Positions 50,722 through 60,846 are shown, counted from the first letter of the stretch. The stretch: 64,000 bases of DNA from Nocardioides eburneiflavus (GCF_004785795.1 NZ_SRRO01000001.1:124001-188000), one strand, 5' to 3'. Notes: generated from the letters alone by a model not told the origin. Numbers and translations are program-made.

Positions 50722-50778
50722 CGCTGGTCGAGCAGGGCGGCCGCTGGTCGAGCAGGGCGGCCGCTGGTCGAGCAGGTC
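50722..50778. repeat. 20-bp tandem repeat, nearly three copies
   Basis: The unit CGCTGGTCGAGCAGGGCGGC occurs at 50722-50741 and 50742-50761, followed by a partial copy to about 50778. It lies between rarD and the DUF222/HNH gene and does not code. Confidence 0.8.
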
Positions 50779-50900
50779 GCGCACCGACCGTGTCGAAACC
50801 CCCTCCAAGCCGGTGGTCGAGGTGCGAGCCCTTCGAGACGCCTCGTCCCTCAGCTCCTCAGGATGAACTCCGCGAGCCTCGAAACCACGTTCAACCTCGT
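50779..50900. repeat. dispersed repeat-like intergenic sequence
   Basis: This stretch contains GTGTCGAAACC, GGTGGTCGAGGTGCGAG, CCCTTCGAGACGCC and CCTCGAAACCACG. These are pieces typical, from memory, of the GGTTTCGA/GGTCGAG extragenic repeats of Nocardioides-like genomes. Several pieces are mutually complementary and could fold. No gene seen. Confidence 0.45.
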
Positions 50901-50959
50901 GGGCCACGCGCTCGTCCACAGCCTTCGCCAGAGCCGTGGTGACTGTCGGTGGGCTCCCC

Positions 50960-50965
50960 TAGGAT
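50960..50965 (+). promoter_or_regulatory. -10 box (TAGGAT) of the DUF222/HNH gene
   Basis: TAGGAT followed by 7 nt and ATG 50973. It decides that start over the upstream GTG at 50949. Predicted leaderless. Confidence 0.45.
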
Positions 50966-50972
50966 CGAACAC

Positions 50973-52376
50973 ATGATCGACGAACTGGCTGCCGAGGCAC
51001 GAGGGGTCGCGGACGACCTCTCACCCGCCGACCTGCTCGCCACGATCAAGGCCTCCCGTGACGTCGAGAACTCCGAGGCCGCCCGCCAGCTCGCTCTCGC
51101 TGCCCGCTGGGCCGACCTGCACCCGCCGGAGTCGATCCACGACGCGGCGTCGTTCACGGTGCCGGGGTCCCAGCACGAGGAGCCCATCGCGGGTGAGGGT
51201 GCTCCGCTGGTGGCGGAGTTCTGTTGCGCCGAGCTCGGCACCGTCCTCGGGATCACGTCGACGGCGGCGAAGAAGCTCATCGGCCACGCCCTCGAGCTCC
51301 GTCACCGCCTGCCGCGGTTGTGGGAGCAGGTCCACGCCGGGCAGGTGCCCGCTTGGCGGGCGAGGCTCGTCGCGGACACCACGATCCACTCCTCGCCCGC
51401 ATTGACTCGTGAGGCGGCGGGGTTCGTCGACGCGCAGGTCGCGGCCGTCGCCGGACGCATCGGCACCGCGCAGCTCGACCGCCTCGTCGCCGAGACCATC
51501 AGGCGCTACGACCTCGCGGTCGCCGACCCCACGAAGGATCCCGAGGACGGCTACCTGCACGTCGACCCACGTCACGTCACCGTGGACACCGAGGACGTGC
51601 ACTACGCCGGCACGATGCGGATCGAGGCCGAGGTCGACATCGCCGACGCCCTCGACCTCGACCGCGCCCTCGCCCACAAGGCTGAGGAACAGAAGGCCCT
51701 CGGATCCCTGCTGCCGCTCGACGCCCGACGCGCCAAGGCCCTCGGGGACCTCGCACGGACCCAGACTGCTCTGGATCTTGCCGGCGGCGACGCCGACGAG
51801 CCGGACCTGCCGGCCGCGCGTGCGGTCGTGATCCACGCCCACGTCGACGCCTCCGTCTCCGGAGACACCACGGTCTTCGGTCCCACGGGCCGGATGGAGA
51901 ACGGGCAACGCCTCGTCCTGCTCGAACAGGTCCAGTCCTGGTGCGCCGACTCGCGGACCCGGGTCACCATCACGCCCGTCATCGACCTCAACACCACGCT
52001 GACCGCGCAGACGCGGAAGGTCCCGGCGACGATCCGCGAACAAGTGATCCTGAGAGATCGCACGTGCGTGTTCCCGTTCTGCTCCCGACCTGCCCGGCGC
52101 TGCGACGTCGACCACATCATCCCGTGGGACGACGACGCCCACGCCGAGGGCAGACCCCAACCCGGCCCGACGACCACGAGCAACCTGGCCTGCCTGTGCC
52201 GGTTCCACCACCGCCTCAAGACCCACTCCGCCTGGCGCTACGCCATGGTCGCGCCCGGGGTGTTCGAGTGGACCTCACCCCACGGCCACCGCTACCGCCG
52301 CGACCACACCGGCACCACCGACCTCGACCCACCCGGCATCGCACGACCCGGCATCCCACGACCCCGCCGACGATGA
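50973..52376 (+). CDS. DUF222 / HNH endonuclease protein (13E12 repeat family)
   Basis: A 467-aa protein. The DUF222 region covers about 1-330 (AEFCCAELGTVLGITSTAAKKLIG, LRHRLPRLWEQVHAGQVPAWRARL). A C-terminal HNH nuclease domain follows: CVFPFCSRPARRCDVDHIIPW with the first His, then TTSNLACLCRFHHRLKTH supplying Asn and His plus zinc-binding Cys pairs. Families of this kind occur in many copies per actinobacterial genome (REP13E12 in M. tuberculosis) and are suspected to be mobile or selfish. The adjacent repeat-rich DNA fits that. Cellular role unknown. The start is ATG 50973. Confidence 0.9.
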   Translation: MIDELAAEARGVADDLSPADLLATIKASRDVENSEAARQLALAARWADLHPPESIHDAASFTVPGSQHEEPIAGEGAPLVAEFCCAELGTVLGITSTAAKKLIGHALELRHRLPRLWEQVHAGQVPAWRARLVADTTIHSSPALTREAAGFVDAQVAAVAGRIGTAQLDRLVAETIRRYDLAVADPTKDPEDGYLHVDPRHVTVDTEDVHYAGTMRIEAEVDIADALDLDRALAHKAEEQKALGSLLPLDARRAKALGDLARTQTALDLAGGDADEPDLPAARAVVIHAHVDASVSGDTTVFGPTGRMENGQRLVLLEQVQSWCADSRTRVTITPVIDLNTTLTAQTRKVPATIREQVILRDRTCVFPFCSRPARRCDVDHIIPWDDDAHAEGRPQPGPTTTSNLACLCRFHHRLKTHSAWRYAMVAPGVFEWTSPHGHRYRRDHTGTTDLDPPGIARPGIPRPRRR

Positions 52377-52682
52377 CCCCGCCCCACACCCCGTCACACC
52401 TACCACGTGGCGGGGCCACAGGGACGTCCTGGCGAGAACAGCGCGCCGTGCAGCGGCGGCGCCCCCGTCCAGGGTCGACCCAGGCGTCCAGCTGCCCTCC
52501 GGCCCGACGCACTTCTGCGAACCGCCCTCAACGCGGCAGACGCCATTGGATCCGGCCGGGGCCTACGTTCACTCGCTCAGAAGGCTGTCCGCCTCGCCGA
52601 GGGGATCGAGGCCGACCGACCACGTGGAGGTGGAGCTGCAGGTGCGCGGCTGAGTTCTCGACCGCCGCGGCAAGATGTCGGC
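52377..52682. other. 306-bp intergenic stretch after the HNH gene
   Basis: The first 40 bp contain CCCCGCC... and ...GTGGCGGGG with CCACGTGG, able to form a weak hairpin that may end the HNH transcript. The rest has an open frame with low-complexity composition that I read as non-coding. CAAGAT lies 6 nt before the next ATG and may be a -10. Confidence 0.4.
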
Positions 52683-53102
52683 ATGGAGATCGCAGACGCC
52701 CTCGCCGCCGTACGCCGCAACCACCAGGCAGTCCTGGTCACCATCAAGCGGGACGGCAAGCCGCAGCTGTCCAACGTCCTCGCCGGCGTCGGTGACGACG
52801 ACGTGATCCGGGTGTCGATCACCACCAGCCGTGCGAAGTACGCCAACCTGCGGCGCACGCCCTGGGCGGCGGTGCACGTCGACGGTGACAGCTTCTGGTC
52901 CTATGCGGTCGTCGAGGGCGACGTCAGCCTCTCCGAGGTCGCCGCCCACCCGCACGACGCGGCGACCGACGAGCTGGTCGAGCTCTACCGCTCTCTGGCG
53001 GGAGAGCACGACGACTGGGAGGACTACCGCGCCGCGATGGTCCGTGACGGGCGCGTCGTCGTGAGGGTCACGCCCACACACGCCTACGGCCTGCTGCGCT
53101 GA
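52683..53102 (+). CDS. PPOX-class flavin/F420-dependent oxidoreductase
   Basis: A 139-aa split-barrel protein of the pyridoxamine-5'-phosphate-oxidase-like superfamily. It shows the pattern of actinobacterial F420- or FMN-binding members (Rv1155-like): an N-terminal LVTIKRDGKPQLSNVLAG, VIRVSITTSRAKYANLRR, then WAAVHVDGDSFWSYAVVEGD. It ends VRVTPTHAYGLLR. Cofactor (F420, FMN or haem) cannot be settled from sequence alone. The start is ATG 52683; an in-frame extension to 52407 has shadow-like composition and was rejected. Confidence 0.88.
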   Translation: MEIADALAAVRRNHQAVLVTIKRDGKPQLSNVLAGVGDDDVIRVSITTSRAKYANLRRTPWAAVHVDGDSFWSYAVVEGDVSLSEVAAHPHDAATDELVELYRSLAGEHDDWEDYRAAMVRDGRVVVRVTPTHAYGLLR

Positions 53103-53424
53103 TGCTGAGCTCCCGGCCAGTCGACTCAGTGGTCACCGCCGCCTAGGGGCGCACCAGGAGACCCCGGGTACGGGACTGCCCGCAGTGGGCGGTCGTGCCC
53201 GACCACGGCGCGCATGGGTCGGCAGACCCACGTGCGCCCGGGACCATCAGGACCGGGACGACCCGACGACCCGTCCGCGGCCGTCTGCTCGGGCTGGGTG
53301 CCCGGGCGCGTCCGGAGAGTCCCGCGGCGGCTGAGACCGCGTGCTCGGGTGGAGGGACACGCGGCGGCGCGACGGTCGATCCAGGAGGCGGGAAGCTCCC
53401 GCCGCACGGGATCGGGTGATCGAG
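53103..53424. other. 322-bp intergenic stretch before the PLD-like gene
   Basis: No convincing gene on either strand; open frames here are rich in Arg/Pro/Gly and look like shadows. CCTAGG at 53143-53148 and a GGAGG at about 53386-53390 are the only notable signals. It presumably holds the promoter of the secreted PLD-like protein. Confidence 0.4.
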
Positions 53425-54759
53425 ATGCGGACCTCACTTCTGGCGGCGACCATCGCGGTGGGGCTGGCGACGGCGTTGGCGACGCCCGCGCTGGGCGCGG
53501 CACTCGGGGGCGACCCCGTCAGCTCGTCGACGATGACCACGCGCGCCGCCGCCCAGGTGTCGGCCGCACCAGACGCACCGGCCGCACCGGCCGCGGAGCC
53601 CCCGGCGGCCTCCGTCATCTTCAACGACCCGACCGGCGACCGGGCCGCGCAGAACCGCATCGCCGACCACATCCGCCGCGCCATCGAAGCCACCCCGCGC
53701 CACGGCACGATCCGGATGGCGGCGTACAGCTTCGACCGTCCCGACATCGCCGACGCCCTCGCCAAGGCGTGCACGCAGCGCCAGGTCACCGTCCAGGTCG
53801 TCCTCAACGACAACTTCGTGTCCGGCTCGTCCCGCGAGCTGCGGCGGCTCCTGGGTGCGGACGCGCTGTCGAGCCGCGCCGCCTGCGACCCCGGCAGCGA
53901 GGCCGGACCGGGCGCGGCGCCGAGCTTCGTCAAGGTCTGCCACGCCAGCTGTCGGCTCGGCGACCGCGGGAACCAGCACATGAAGGTCTACCTGTTCTCC
54001 TCCAGCGGCGACCAGCCGCACGTGGTGATGCTGGGGTCCGCCAACCTGACCGGCTACGCCGCAGGGGTCCACTGGAACGACCTCGTCACCCTCACCGGCA
54101 GCCAGCAGCTGTACGACGACTACGGCCGGGTCTTCGACGAGCTCGCCGCCGACCGCCACGTCGAGGCGCCCGAGGTGCGGGTGACGCACGGCGACGTCAC
54201 GACGAGCGTCGCCGCGGGAGCGTCAGCCACCCCCGACTCGGACGCCGTCGCCGAGCGCCTCGCAGGCGTCACCTGCGACGCGCTGCCGGGCACCGGGGAA
54301 GCCGGCCGGACCGTCGTCCGGATCAGCATGTACGGGTGGCGCGGCCAGCGTGGCCTCGACCTGGCGCAGGGGGTGGGCCGGCTGAGTCGTGCAGGATGCC
54401 GGGTCCAGGCCCTGGTGAGTGCAGCCGGGCCGGACGTCGTGGAGACGCTGCTGCGCGCCGGCGTCCGCGTCCGGAGCGCCTCCCTCGATGTCGACGGGAA
54501 CGTCGCGACCGGGTTCGAGGACTCCGGCTGGGAGCACTTCGTCCACGAGAAGTGGATGTCGGTCGACGGCACCTGGGACGGCACGGCCACCCGAGCCGTG
54601 TGGACCGGCTCCGAGAACTGGTCCGACGTCTCCCTGCTCAACGACGAGCTGGTCGTCATGATCCCACGGCCCCGGATCCACGACGCGTACGTCGCGCACT
54701 TCGACACCGTCTGGAGCGGGCACTCGCGGGAGCTGGCGCCGGCACCCCAGCAGGTGTGA
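53425..54759 (+). CDS. secreted phospholipase D-like phosphodiesterase
   Basis: A 444-aa exported protein. The signal peptide MRTSLLAATIAVGLATALAT ends near ALGAA. Two HKD half-sites are present. The first is NQHMKVYLFSS, followed by VVMLGSANLTG. The second is FVHEKWMSVDG, followed by RAVWTGSENWSD. This is the bi-lobed PLD superfamily layout, so it should cleave phosphodiesters through a phosphohistidine. Lipid or nucleic acid substrate cannot be told. An Ala/Pro-rich spacer (about 35-60) follows the signal peptide, and a Cys pair (KVCHASC) may form a disulfide. GTG 53416 is an alternative start three codons upstream. Confidence 0.88.
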   Translation: MRTSLLAATIAVGLATALATPALGAALGGDPVSSSTMTTRAAAQVSAAPDAPAAPAAEPPAASVIFNDPTGDRAAQNRIADHIRRAIEATPRHGTIRMAAYSFDRPDIADALAKACTQRQVTVQVVLNDNFVSGSSRELRRLLGADALSSRAACDPGSEAGPGAAPSFVKVCHASCRLGDRGNQHMKVYLFSSSGDQPHVVMLGSANLTGYAAGVHWNDLVTLTGSQQLYDDYGRVFDELAADRHVEAPEVRVTHGDVTTSVAAGASATPDSDAVAERLAGVTCDALPGTGEAGRTVVRISMYGWRGQRGLDLAQGVGRLSRAGCRVQALVSAAGPDVVETLLRAGVRVRSASLDVDGNVATGFEDSGWEHFVHEKWMSVDGTWDGTATRAVWTGSENWSDVSLLNDELVVMIPRPRIHDAYVAHFDTVWSGHSRELAPAPQQV

Positions 54760-54783
54760 GCCGACGCCGCGAGCCGGCGTGGG

Positions 54784-55782
54784 TCAGGCCGTCCGGGTCG
54801 CCACGATGTCGGCGAAGGACTCGAGCGCCTCCCGGACGGGACCGGGGTCGAGGGCCTCGAGCAGCTTCTTGGCGCGGGCGGCCTCGGCGAGCACGTGGTT
54901 GCGCGCCCGGTCCATCGCGGGGTGCGTACGCATCAGCTCGAGCGCCTCGGCGTGCTCGGCGTCGTCGGTGAGCGGGCGACCGAGCAAGGACAGGAGGCGC
55001 GCGTCGGCCGGGTCGGTCGAGGCCTGCGCCATGAGGACCGGGAGGGTCGGCACACCCTCGCGGAGGTCCGTGCCGGGGGTCTTGCCGGACGCGTCGGACT
55101 CCGCCGCGATGTCGAGGATGTCGTCGGTCAGCTGGAAGGCCGACCCGACGATCTCGCCGTAGGCGCTGAGCGCCTCGACGACCTCGGGCCGCGCACCGCT
55201 GAACATCGCGCCGTAGCGCGCCGAGGTCGCGATGAGCGACCCGGTCTTGCCGGCGACCACGTCGAGGTAGTGCGCGAGCGGGTCCTCGCCGGGCCCGGGC
55301 GGGACCGTCTCCATGATCTGGCCCTCGACGAGGCGCGTGAAGGTCTGCGCCTGGATGCGTACGGCCTCCGGGCCGAGGTCGGCGGTGAGCTCCGAGGAGC
55401 GGCCGAACAGGAAGTCGCCGGTGAGGATCGCGACGTTGTTGCCCCAGCGGGCGTTGCCGGTGGGCGCACCGCGGCGCAGGTCGGCCTCGTCCATGACGTC
55501 GTCGTGGTAGAGCGAGGCGACGTGGGTGAGCTCGACGACGCAGGCCGCGGTGTGCACCTCGTCGGCGTCCGGGTCGGGCCCGGTCTCAGCCGCCAGCAGC
55601 ACCAGCAGCGGGCGGAACCGCTTGCCGCCGGCCATCATGAGGTGGGTCGCGGCCTCGGAGACGAAGTCCGCACGCCCCCGGCAGTGCCCGGCGAGCAGCT
55701 CCTCGATGCGTGCCAGCCGCTCGACCAGCCGCTGCTCGAGAGCGGGGTCGACGACAGGCATGGCGAGGGGAGAGTCGGTCAC
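54784..55782 (-). CDS. polyprenyl diphosphate synthase
   Basis: A 332-aa trans-prenyltransferase that builds the isoprenoid chain, most likely for menaquinone. Motifs: GGKRFRPLLVLL, the first Asp-rich site LYHDDVMDEADLRRG (DDxxD region), QTFTRLVEGQIMET, and the second Asp-rich site FQLTDDILD. The GTG start at 55782 overlaps the nuoN stop (GTGA), with GGGAGA upstream, so it is the last cistron of the nuo operon. ATG 55761 is an alternative. Chain length (hepta- to nonaprenyl) cannot be read reliably from sequence. Genetic linkage of quinone side-chain synthesis with complex I makes functional sense. Confidence 0.93.
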   Translation of the reverse strand: MTDSPLAMPVVDPALEQRLVERLARIEELLAGHCRGRADFVSEAATHLMMAGGKRFRPLLVLLAAETGPDPDADEVHTAACVVELTHVASLYHDDVMDEADLRRGAPTGNARWGNNVAILTGDFLFGRSSELTADLGPEAVRIQAQTFTRLVEGQIMETVPPGPGEDPLAHYLDVVAGKTGSLIATSARYGAMFSGARPEVVEALSAYGEIVGSAFQLTDDILDIAAESDASGKTPGTDLREGVPTLPVLMAQASTDPADARLLSLLGRPLTDDAEHAEALELMRTHPAMDRARNHVLAEAARAKKLLEALDPGPVREALESFADIVATRTA

Positions 55783-57371
55783 CTGATGAATTCTCCCGCA
55801 ACCGCCGCCAGGTCGAGCACCGGCCCCGGCAGCACACCGAGGACAAGGGTCACCGCCGCACCGACGGCGATGGTCGTCGCGGTCAGCACGGACGGGTACG
55901 CGACGCTCGGGCCGGCCCCGACGGGCTCGTCGAAGTACATGACCTTGATGACCCGGATGTAGAGGAACGCGGCGATGATGCTGGCGAGCACCGCCGCCAC
56001 GACCACCGGCCAGGCGCCCGCGGCCAGCGCCACGGAGAACACCGCGAGCTTGCCGACGAACCCGGACGTGAGCGGGATGCCCGCCATCGCGAGGAGGAAG
56101 AACGCGAACACGGCCGCCACCACGGGCGACTCCTTGCCCAGGCCGGCCCAGCGGTCGATGGCGGTGGTCTCGCCACCGCCGTCGCGCACGAGGCCGACGA
56201 CCGCGAAGGCGCCGATCGTCGCGAAGCCGTAGGTGGCGAGGTAGAACAGCACCGCCTGCACCGACGAGATCTCGCCGATGGCCAGCTGCTCGGAGGCCTG
56301 CACGCCCAGCACGCCGGTGAGGATGAAGCCGGTGTGCGCCACCGAGGAGTAGGCCAGCAGCCGCTTGATGTCGCTCTGCGTGATCGCGAGGGCGGCGCCG
56401 ACGAGCATCGACAGGATCGCGATGATCCACAGCATCGGCTGCCACGACCAGCGATCGGCGCCGAGTGCGACGTAGAACAGGCGCATGATCGCCCCGAAGG
56501 CCGCGACCTTGGTGCCGGCGGCCATGAAGGCCGTGACCGGGGTCGGGGCACCCTGGTAGACGTCGGGGGTCCACGCCTGGAACGGCACGGCACCGACCTT
56601 GAAGAGCAGGCCGACCGACAGCAGCCCGGTGCCGATCAGCAGCAGGCTCGAGCTGCCCACGTCGTTGCGCACGGCCTCGTTGATCGCGGCGAAGTCCATG
56701 GAGCCCGCGAAGCCGTAGAGCAACGCCGCGCCGTAGAGGAAGAAGCCGGAGGAGAACGCGCCCAGCAGGAAGTACTTGAGCGCCGCCTCCTGGCTGAGCA
56801 GGCGGCGACGCCTCGCCAGGCCGCTGAGCAGGTAGAGGGGCAGCGACAGGATCTCGAGGCCGACGAACATGGTCAGCAGGTCGTTGGCGGCCGGGAACAG
56901 CATCATGCCGAACACCGCGAACATCATGAGCGGGTAGACCTCGGTGTGCTCCCGGTTGGCCGCGATCGACGCGGTCTCCGCATCGGTGCCCGGCACGGCG
57001 GCTGCCTGGCCGGCGAAGGCCGAGACGCCACCGTCGAGGTGGCGCTCGGCGAAGAGCAGGACCCCGGCGATCGACAGCGCGAGGACGAGGCCCCAGATGA
57101 ACAGGCTCGGCCCGTCGACGGCGATGGTGCCGCCGACCGCGAGGATGCCGCGGGCGGCGCCCTCGTCGTACGTCTGCACGTCCTGGGCGACCAGCACCAC
57201 GCCGACGAGGGCGAGGACGAGGCCGCCGATCGCGAGGACCACCTGCACGGGGTAGCGCAGCGTGCGCGGCAGGAACGCCTCCACGACCACACCGAGGCAG
57301 GCGACGCCGAAGACGACCAGCAACGGCCAGATCTCGAAGTACTCGATGCTGGGCTTCACGAACTCGGTCAC
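55779..57371 (-). CDS. nuoN: NADH-quinone oxidoreductase subunit N
   Basis: A 530-aa membrane subunit of the complex I proton-pumping arm, with about 14 helices. The Mrp-antiporter-like core is recognisable: YLLSGLARRRRLLSQEAALK, the Lys/His-bearing pump helices around FQAWTPDVYQGAPTPVTAFM, and ITQSDIKRLLAYSSVAHTGF. The start is GTG overlapping the nuoM stop. Translationally coupled on both sides. Confidence 0.95.
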   Translation of the reverse strand: MTEFVKPSIEYFEIWPLLVVFGVACLGVVVEAFLPRTLRYPVQVVLAIGGLVLALVGVVLVAQDVQTYDEGAARGILAVGGTIAVDGPSLFIWGLVLALSIAGVLLFAERHLDGGVSAFAGQAAAVPGTDAETASIAANREHTEVYPLMMFAVFGMMLFPAANDLLTMFVGLEILSLPLYLLSGLARRRRLLSQEAALKYFLLGAFSSGFFLYGAALLYGFAGSMDFAAINEAVRNDVGSSSLLLIGTGLLSVGLLFKVGAVPFQAWTPDVYQGAPTPVTAFMAAGTKVAAFGAIMRLFYVALGADRWSWQPMLWIIAILSMLVGAALAITQSDIKRLLAYSSVAHTGFILTGVLGVQASEQLAIGEISSVQAVLFYLATYGFATIGAFAVVGLVRDGGGETTAIDRWAGLGKESPVVAAVFAFFLLAMAGIPLTSGFVGKLAVFSVALAAGAWPVVVAAVLASIIAAFLYIRVIKVMYFDEPVGAGPSVAYPSVLTATTIAVGAAVTLVLGVLPGPVLDLAAVAGEFIR

Positions 57372-58855
57372 TGGGGACCACCCTCCTGGCCGATGCCCAC
57401 CGCCGCGAGGGAGTCGTGGACGAACGGGTTGATGACGTCGAGCAGCGGCATCGGGTAGAAGCCGAAGAGCACGAGCGCGAGCAGCAGCGGCGCGACGATG
57501 CCGACCTCACGCCGGTCGAGGTCGGCCACCGGGGCGACGCCGTCGCGGCCCGAGCCGGTCATGGTGCGCTGGTACATCCAGAGCGCGTAGAACGCGGCCA
57601 GGACGATGGCCAGCACGGCGACCGAGCCGACCAGCCAGTGGTGGTCGAAGGCCGCGATGATGACGAGCATCTCGGAGACGAACGGCGAGAGGCCGGGCAG
57701 TCCGCACGCGGCGAGGCCGGCGACCAGGAAGAAGCCCGCCAGCACCGGGGCGCTCTTCTCGACGCCCGCCATCTGGCGGATCGACGCCGTCCCCGTCCGG
57801 TGGATCAGGAACCCGGCGACCAGGAACATCAGCGCGGTCGCGATGCCGTGGTTGACCATGTAGAGGATGGCGCCGGAGCTGCCCGTCGGGCTGAACACGA
57901 AGATGCCCAGCACGATGAAGCCGAAGTGAGACAGCGACGTCAGGCCGATCAGGCGCAGGACGTCGTCCTGGCCGATCGCGACGAGTGCGCCGTAGATGAT
58001 CGAGACGAGCGCGAGCACCACCACGACCGGCGTCGCCCACTGCGAGGCGTCGGGCAGCAGGCCGAGGCAGAACCGCAGCATGCCGAACGTGCCGATCTTG
58101 TCGAGGATGCAGACCAGCAGCACCGAGGTGCCGGTGGTCGCCTTCTCCGTGGTGTCGGCCAGCCAGGTGTGCACCGGGAACATCGGCGCCTTGATCGCGA
58201 AGGCGATGAAGAAGCCGACGAACAGCCAGCGCTGCGTGGTCTCGTCGATGTCGAGCGCTGCGAGGTCGCTGATCAGGAAGCTCGGGGTGCCGGCGTCGGC
58301 CGAGACGACGTAGAGGCCGATGACCGAGGCGAGCATGATGAGCCCGCCGGCGAGCTGGTAGATCAGGAACTTGGTCGCCGCCCGCCCCCGACCGGCCCGG
58401 CCGAAGCCGCCGATGAGGAAGTAGGCCGGGATGAGCGTGGCCTCGAAGACGACGTAGAAGAGCAGCACGTCAGTGGCGGTGAAGACCGCCAGCGACATCG
58501 CCTCGAGCGCGAGGGTCCAGGCGAAGAACGCCTTGACGCCCCTGTTGCCCTCCGCGTCGGCCTCCCGCGAGCTGGCGAGCATGACGATCGGCACGAGGAC
58601 GACGGTGAGCAGCACCATCAGCAGGCCGAGGCCGTCGACGCCGAGGGCGTAGTGGACGCCGAGCGACTCGATCCACGTGCGGGTCTCCTCGAGCTGCATC
58701 CCCCCGCCCACGGAGTACCGGGTGGCGACGACGATGCCGACGACCAGGGTCGCCGCGGCGAAGCCGAGGCCGACCAGCCGTGCGAGCGCATCGGGCACGA
58801 GCGCCGTGACCAGCGCGCCGAGCAGGGGCAGCAGGATCAGGATGGTCAGGGTCAT
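57368..58855 (-). CDS. nuoM: NADH-quinone oxidoreductase subunit M
   Basis: A 495-aa antiporter-like pump subunit. Diagnostic segments: [55 protein letters not shown] and [39 protein letters not shown] follows. The conserved Glu of the FYVVFE block and the pump Lys residues are present. ATGA overlap with nuoL upstream. Confidence 0.95.
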   Translation of the reverse strand: MTLTILILLPLLGALVTALVPDALARLVGLGFAAATLVVGIVVATRYSVGGGMQLEETRTWIESLGVHYALGVDGLGLLMVLLTVVLVPIVMLASSREADAEGNRGVKAFFAWTLALEAMSLAVFTATDVLLFYVVFEATLIPAYFLIGGFGRAGRGRAATKFLIYQLAGGLIMLASVIGLYVVSADAGTPSFLISDLAALDIDETTQRWLFVGFFIAFAIKAPMFPVHTWLADTTEKATTGTSVLLVCILDKIGTFGMLRFCLGLLPDASQWATPVVVVLALVSIIYGALVAIGQDDVLRLIGLTSLSHFGFIVLGIFVFSPTGSSGAILYMVNHGIATALMFLVAGFLIHRTGTASIRQMAGVEKSAPVLAGFFLVAGLAACGLPGLSPFVSEMLVIIAAFDHHWLVGSVAVLAIVLAAFYALWMYQRTMTGSGRDGVAPVADLDRREVGIVAPLLLALVLFGFYPMPLLDVINPFVHDSLAAVGIGQEGGPQ

Positions 58856-60846
58856 CGGAGGTTCACCGCCAGGAGAGCGAGGACGACCAGCAGGGCGCCA
58901 CCGAGGAGGGACAGGGCGTAGGAGCGTACGAAGCCGTTCTGCACCCGCCGCAGGGTGGAGGACAGGCCGCCGACGGCGAGCGAGCCACCCTCGACGGCAC
59001 CGTCGACACCGCGACGGTCGAAGGCGGTGAGCCCGCCGACGAGCCCGGCACCGGGGCGTACGACGACCGCGTCGTTGATGGCGTCGCCGTAGAGGTCGGC
59101 GCGCGCGGCACGCGTCGCGAAGGACACGTCCTGCGGGGCCTCGCGCGGGATCTCGCGCCTACCAACCAGGAACCAGGCGGCCGCGACGCCGAGCGCGACG
59201 ACCGCGGTGATGATCAGCGTGATCACGATCGCCGGCAGCGGCGGCTCGTGGTGCTCGGCGTGACCCGTCACCGGCTCGAGCCAGGTGACGATCCAGTCGC
59301 CGAGCAGCAGCACACCGCCGAGCACCGAGAGGGCAGCCAGCACGATGAGCGGCACCGTCATCACCTTGGGTGACTCGTGCGGGTGGACGTCCTTCTCCCA
59401 CCGCTTGCTGGTGAAGAACGTCAGCAGCATCAGCCGGGTCATGTAGAAGCCGGTGATGCCTGCACCGAGCAGGGCCAGCAGGCCGATCACGAGGTTCTCG
59501 GCGAGCGCGGACTCGATGATCTTGTCCTTGGACCAGAAGCCGGAGAAGCCCGGGAAGCCGATGATCGCGAGGTAGCCCATCGCGAAGGTCAGGAACGTGA
59601 CCGGCATGGTCTTGTTGAGCGCGCCGTAGTGGCGCATGTCGACGTCGTCGTCCATCCCGTGCATGACCGAGCCCGCGCCGAGGAACATGTTGGCCTTGAA
59701 GAAGCCGTGCGTGAGCAGGTGGAAGATCGCGAACGGGTAGCCCACCGGGCCGAGGCCGGCGGCGAGCATCATGTAGCCGATCTGGCTCATCGTCGAGCCG
59801 GCGAGCGCCTTCTTGATGTCGTCCTTGGCGCAGCCGAGGATCGCACCCCACAGGAGCGTGACCGTCGCGACGACCACGACCGCGGTCTGCGCGACGGGCG
59901 TGAGCTCGTAGATGAAGTTGGCGCGGACCACGAGGTAGACGCCGGCGGTGACCATGGTCGCGGCGTGGATGAGGGCCGAGACCGGGGTCGGGCCCTCCAT
60001 CGCGTCGAGCAGCCAGGACTGGAGCGGGACCTGCGCGGACTTGCCGCAGGCGCCGAGCAGGAGCAGCAGGCCGAGGGCGTTGAGCGTGCCCTGGTCGGCC
60101 TCGCCCGCCAGCTCGCTGACCGCGCCGAAGTCGGTGGTGCCGAAGGTCGCGAACATCAGCGCGATCGCCAGCGACAGGCCGATGTCACCGACGCGGTTGA
60201 TGACGAAGGCCTTCTTGGCTGCGGCGGCGGCGGACGGCTTGTGCTGCCAGAACCCGATGAGCAGGTACGACGCCAGGCCGACGCCCTCCCAGCCCAGGAA
60301 CAGGCCCACGAAGTTCGCCGAGAGCACCAGCGTGAGCATGGCGGCGACGAACAGGTTGAGGTAGCCGAAGAACCGGCGGCGGCGCGGGTCGTGCTCCATG
60401 TAGCCGATGGCGTAGACGTGGATCAGCGAGCCGACACCGGTGATGAGCAGCAGGAACAGCGCGGCCAGCGGGTCGTAGAGCAGGTCCATGCCGACGGTGA
60501 GCGACCCGGTCTCGAACCAGGTCCACAGCTGCTGGCCGACCTGGCGCGCCTCCGCGTCGCGGCCGAGCAGCGACACGAACAGCACCAGGCTGAGCACGAA
60601 GGACAGCGCGGCCATCGCCGTGCCGACGAGGTGCCCGTGCTTGTCGACGCTCGCCCGGAGCGACGGCGGGAGGAACGGCGCCACGCCGAGCAGCAGGACC
60701 GCGCCGAGCACGGGCAGCGCGATGACCAGCCACAGCAGGTCGAAGACGCCGCCGGCACCCATGTCGGGCGCGACCACGGGCGCGTGGGCTCCTTCCTCGG
60801 CCATGGGCAGGCCGACGGCGAGCGCCGAGTGGGACAACAGGTTCAC
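58852..60846 (-). CDS. nuoL: NADH-quinone oxidoreductase subunit L
   Basis: A 664-aa distal pump subunit with about 16 helices and the long lateral amphipathic helix in the C-terminal third. Motifs: [74 protein letters not shown] and [20 protein letters not shown]. The start is GTG 60846, 10 bp after the nuoK stop. ATGA overlap with nuoM downstream. Confidence 0.95.
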   Translation of the reverse strand: MNLLSHSALAVGLPMAEEGAHAPVVAPDMGAGGVFDLLWLVIALPVLGAVLLLGVAPFLPPSLRASVDKHGHLVGTAMAALSFVLSLVLFVSLLGRDAEARQVGQQLWTWFETGSLTVGMDLLYDPLAALFLLLITGVGSLIHVYAIGYMEHDPRRRRFFGYLNLFVAAMLTLVLSANFVGLFLGWEGVGLASYLLIGFWQHKPSAAAAAKKAFVINRVGDIGLSLAIALMFATFGTTDFGAVSELAGEADQGTLNALGLLLLLGACGKSAQVPLQSWLLDAMEGPTPVSALIHAATMVTAGVYLVVRANFIYELTPVAQTAVVVVATVTLLWGAILGCAKDDIKKALAGSTMSQIGYMMLAAGLGPVGYPFAIFHLLTHGFFKANMFLGAGSVMHGMDDDVDMRHYGALNKTMPVTFLTFAMGYLAIIGFPGFSGFWSKDKIIESALAENLVIGLLALLGAGITGFYMTRLMLLTFFTSKRWEKDVHPHESPKVMTVPLIVLAALSVLGGVLLLGDWIVTWLEPVTGHAEHHEPPLPAIVITLIITAVVALGVAAAWFLVGRREIPREAPQDVSFATRAARADLYGDAINDAVVVRPGAGLVGGLTAFDRRGVDGAVEGGSLAVGGLSSTLRRVQNGFVRSYALSLLGGALLVVLALLAVNLR

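Noticed and set aside
50722..50778. Possible CRISPR array
   Set aside because: The 20-bp units are directly adjacent without spacers, only three copies, and no cas genes; it is a plain tandem repeat.
50973..52376. Prophage or integrated element marked by the HNH gene (phiRv1-like att site in 13E12)
   Set aside because: No integrase, phage genes or duplicated attachment sites in the window.
52407..52682. 92-codon upstream extension of the PPOX protein
   Set aside because: Gly/Arg/Ala-rich sequence unlike the family N-terminus; ATG 52683 fits the fold and length.
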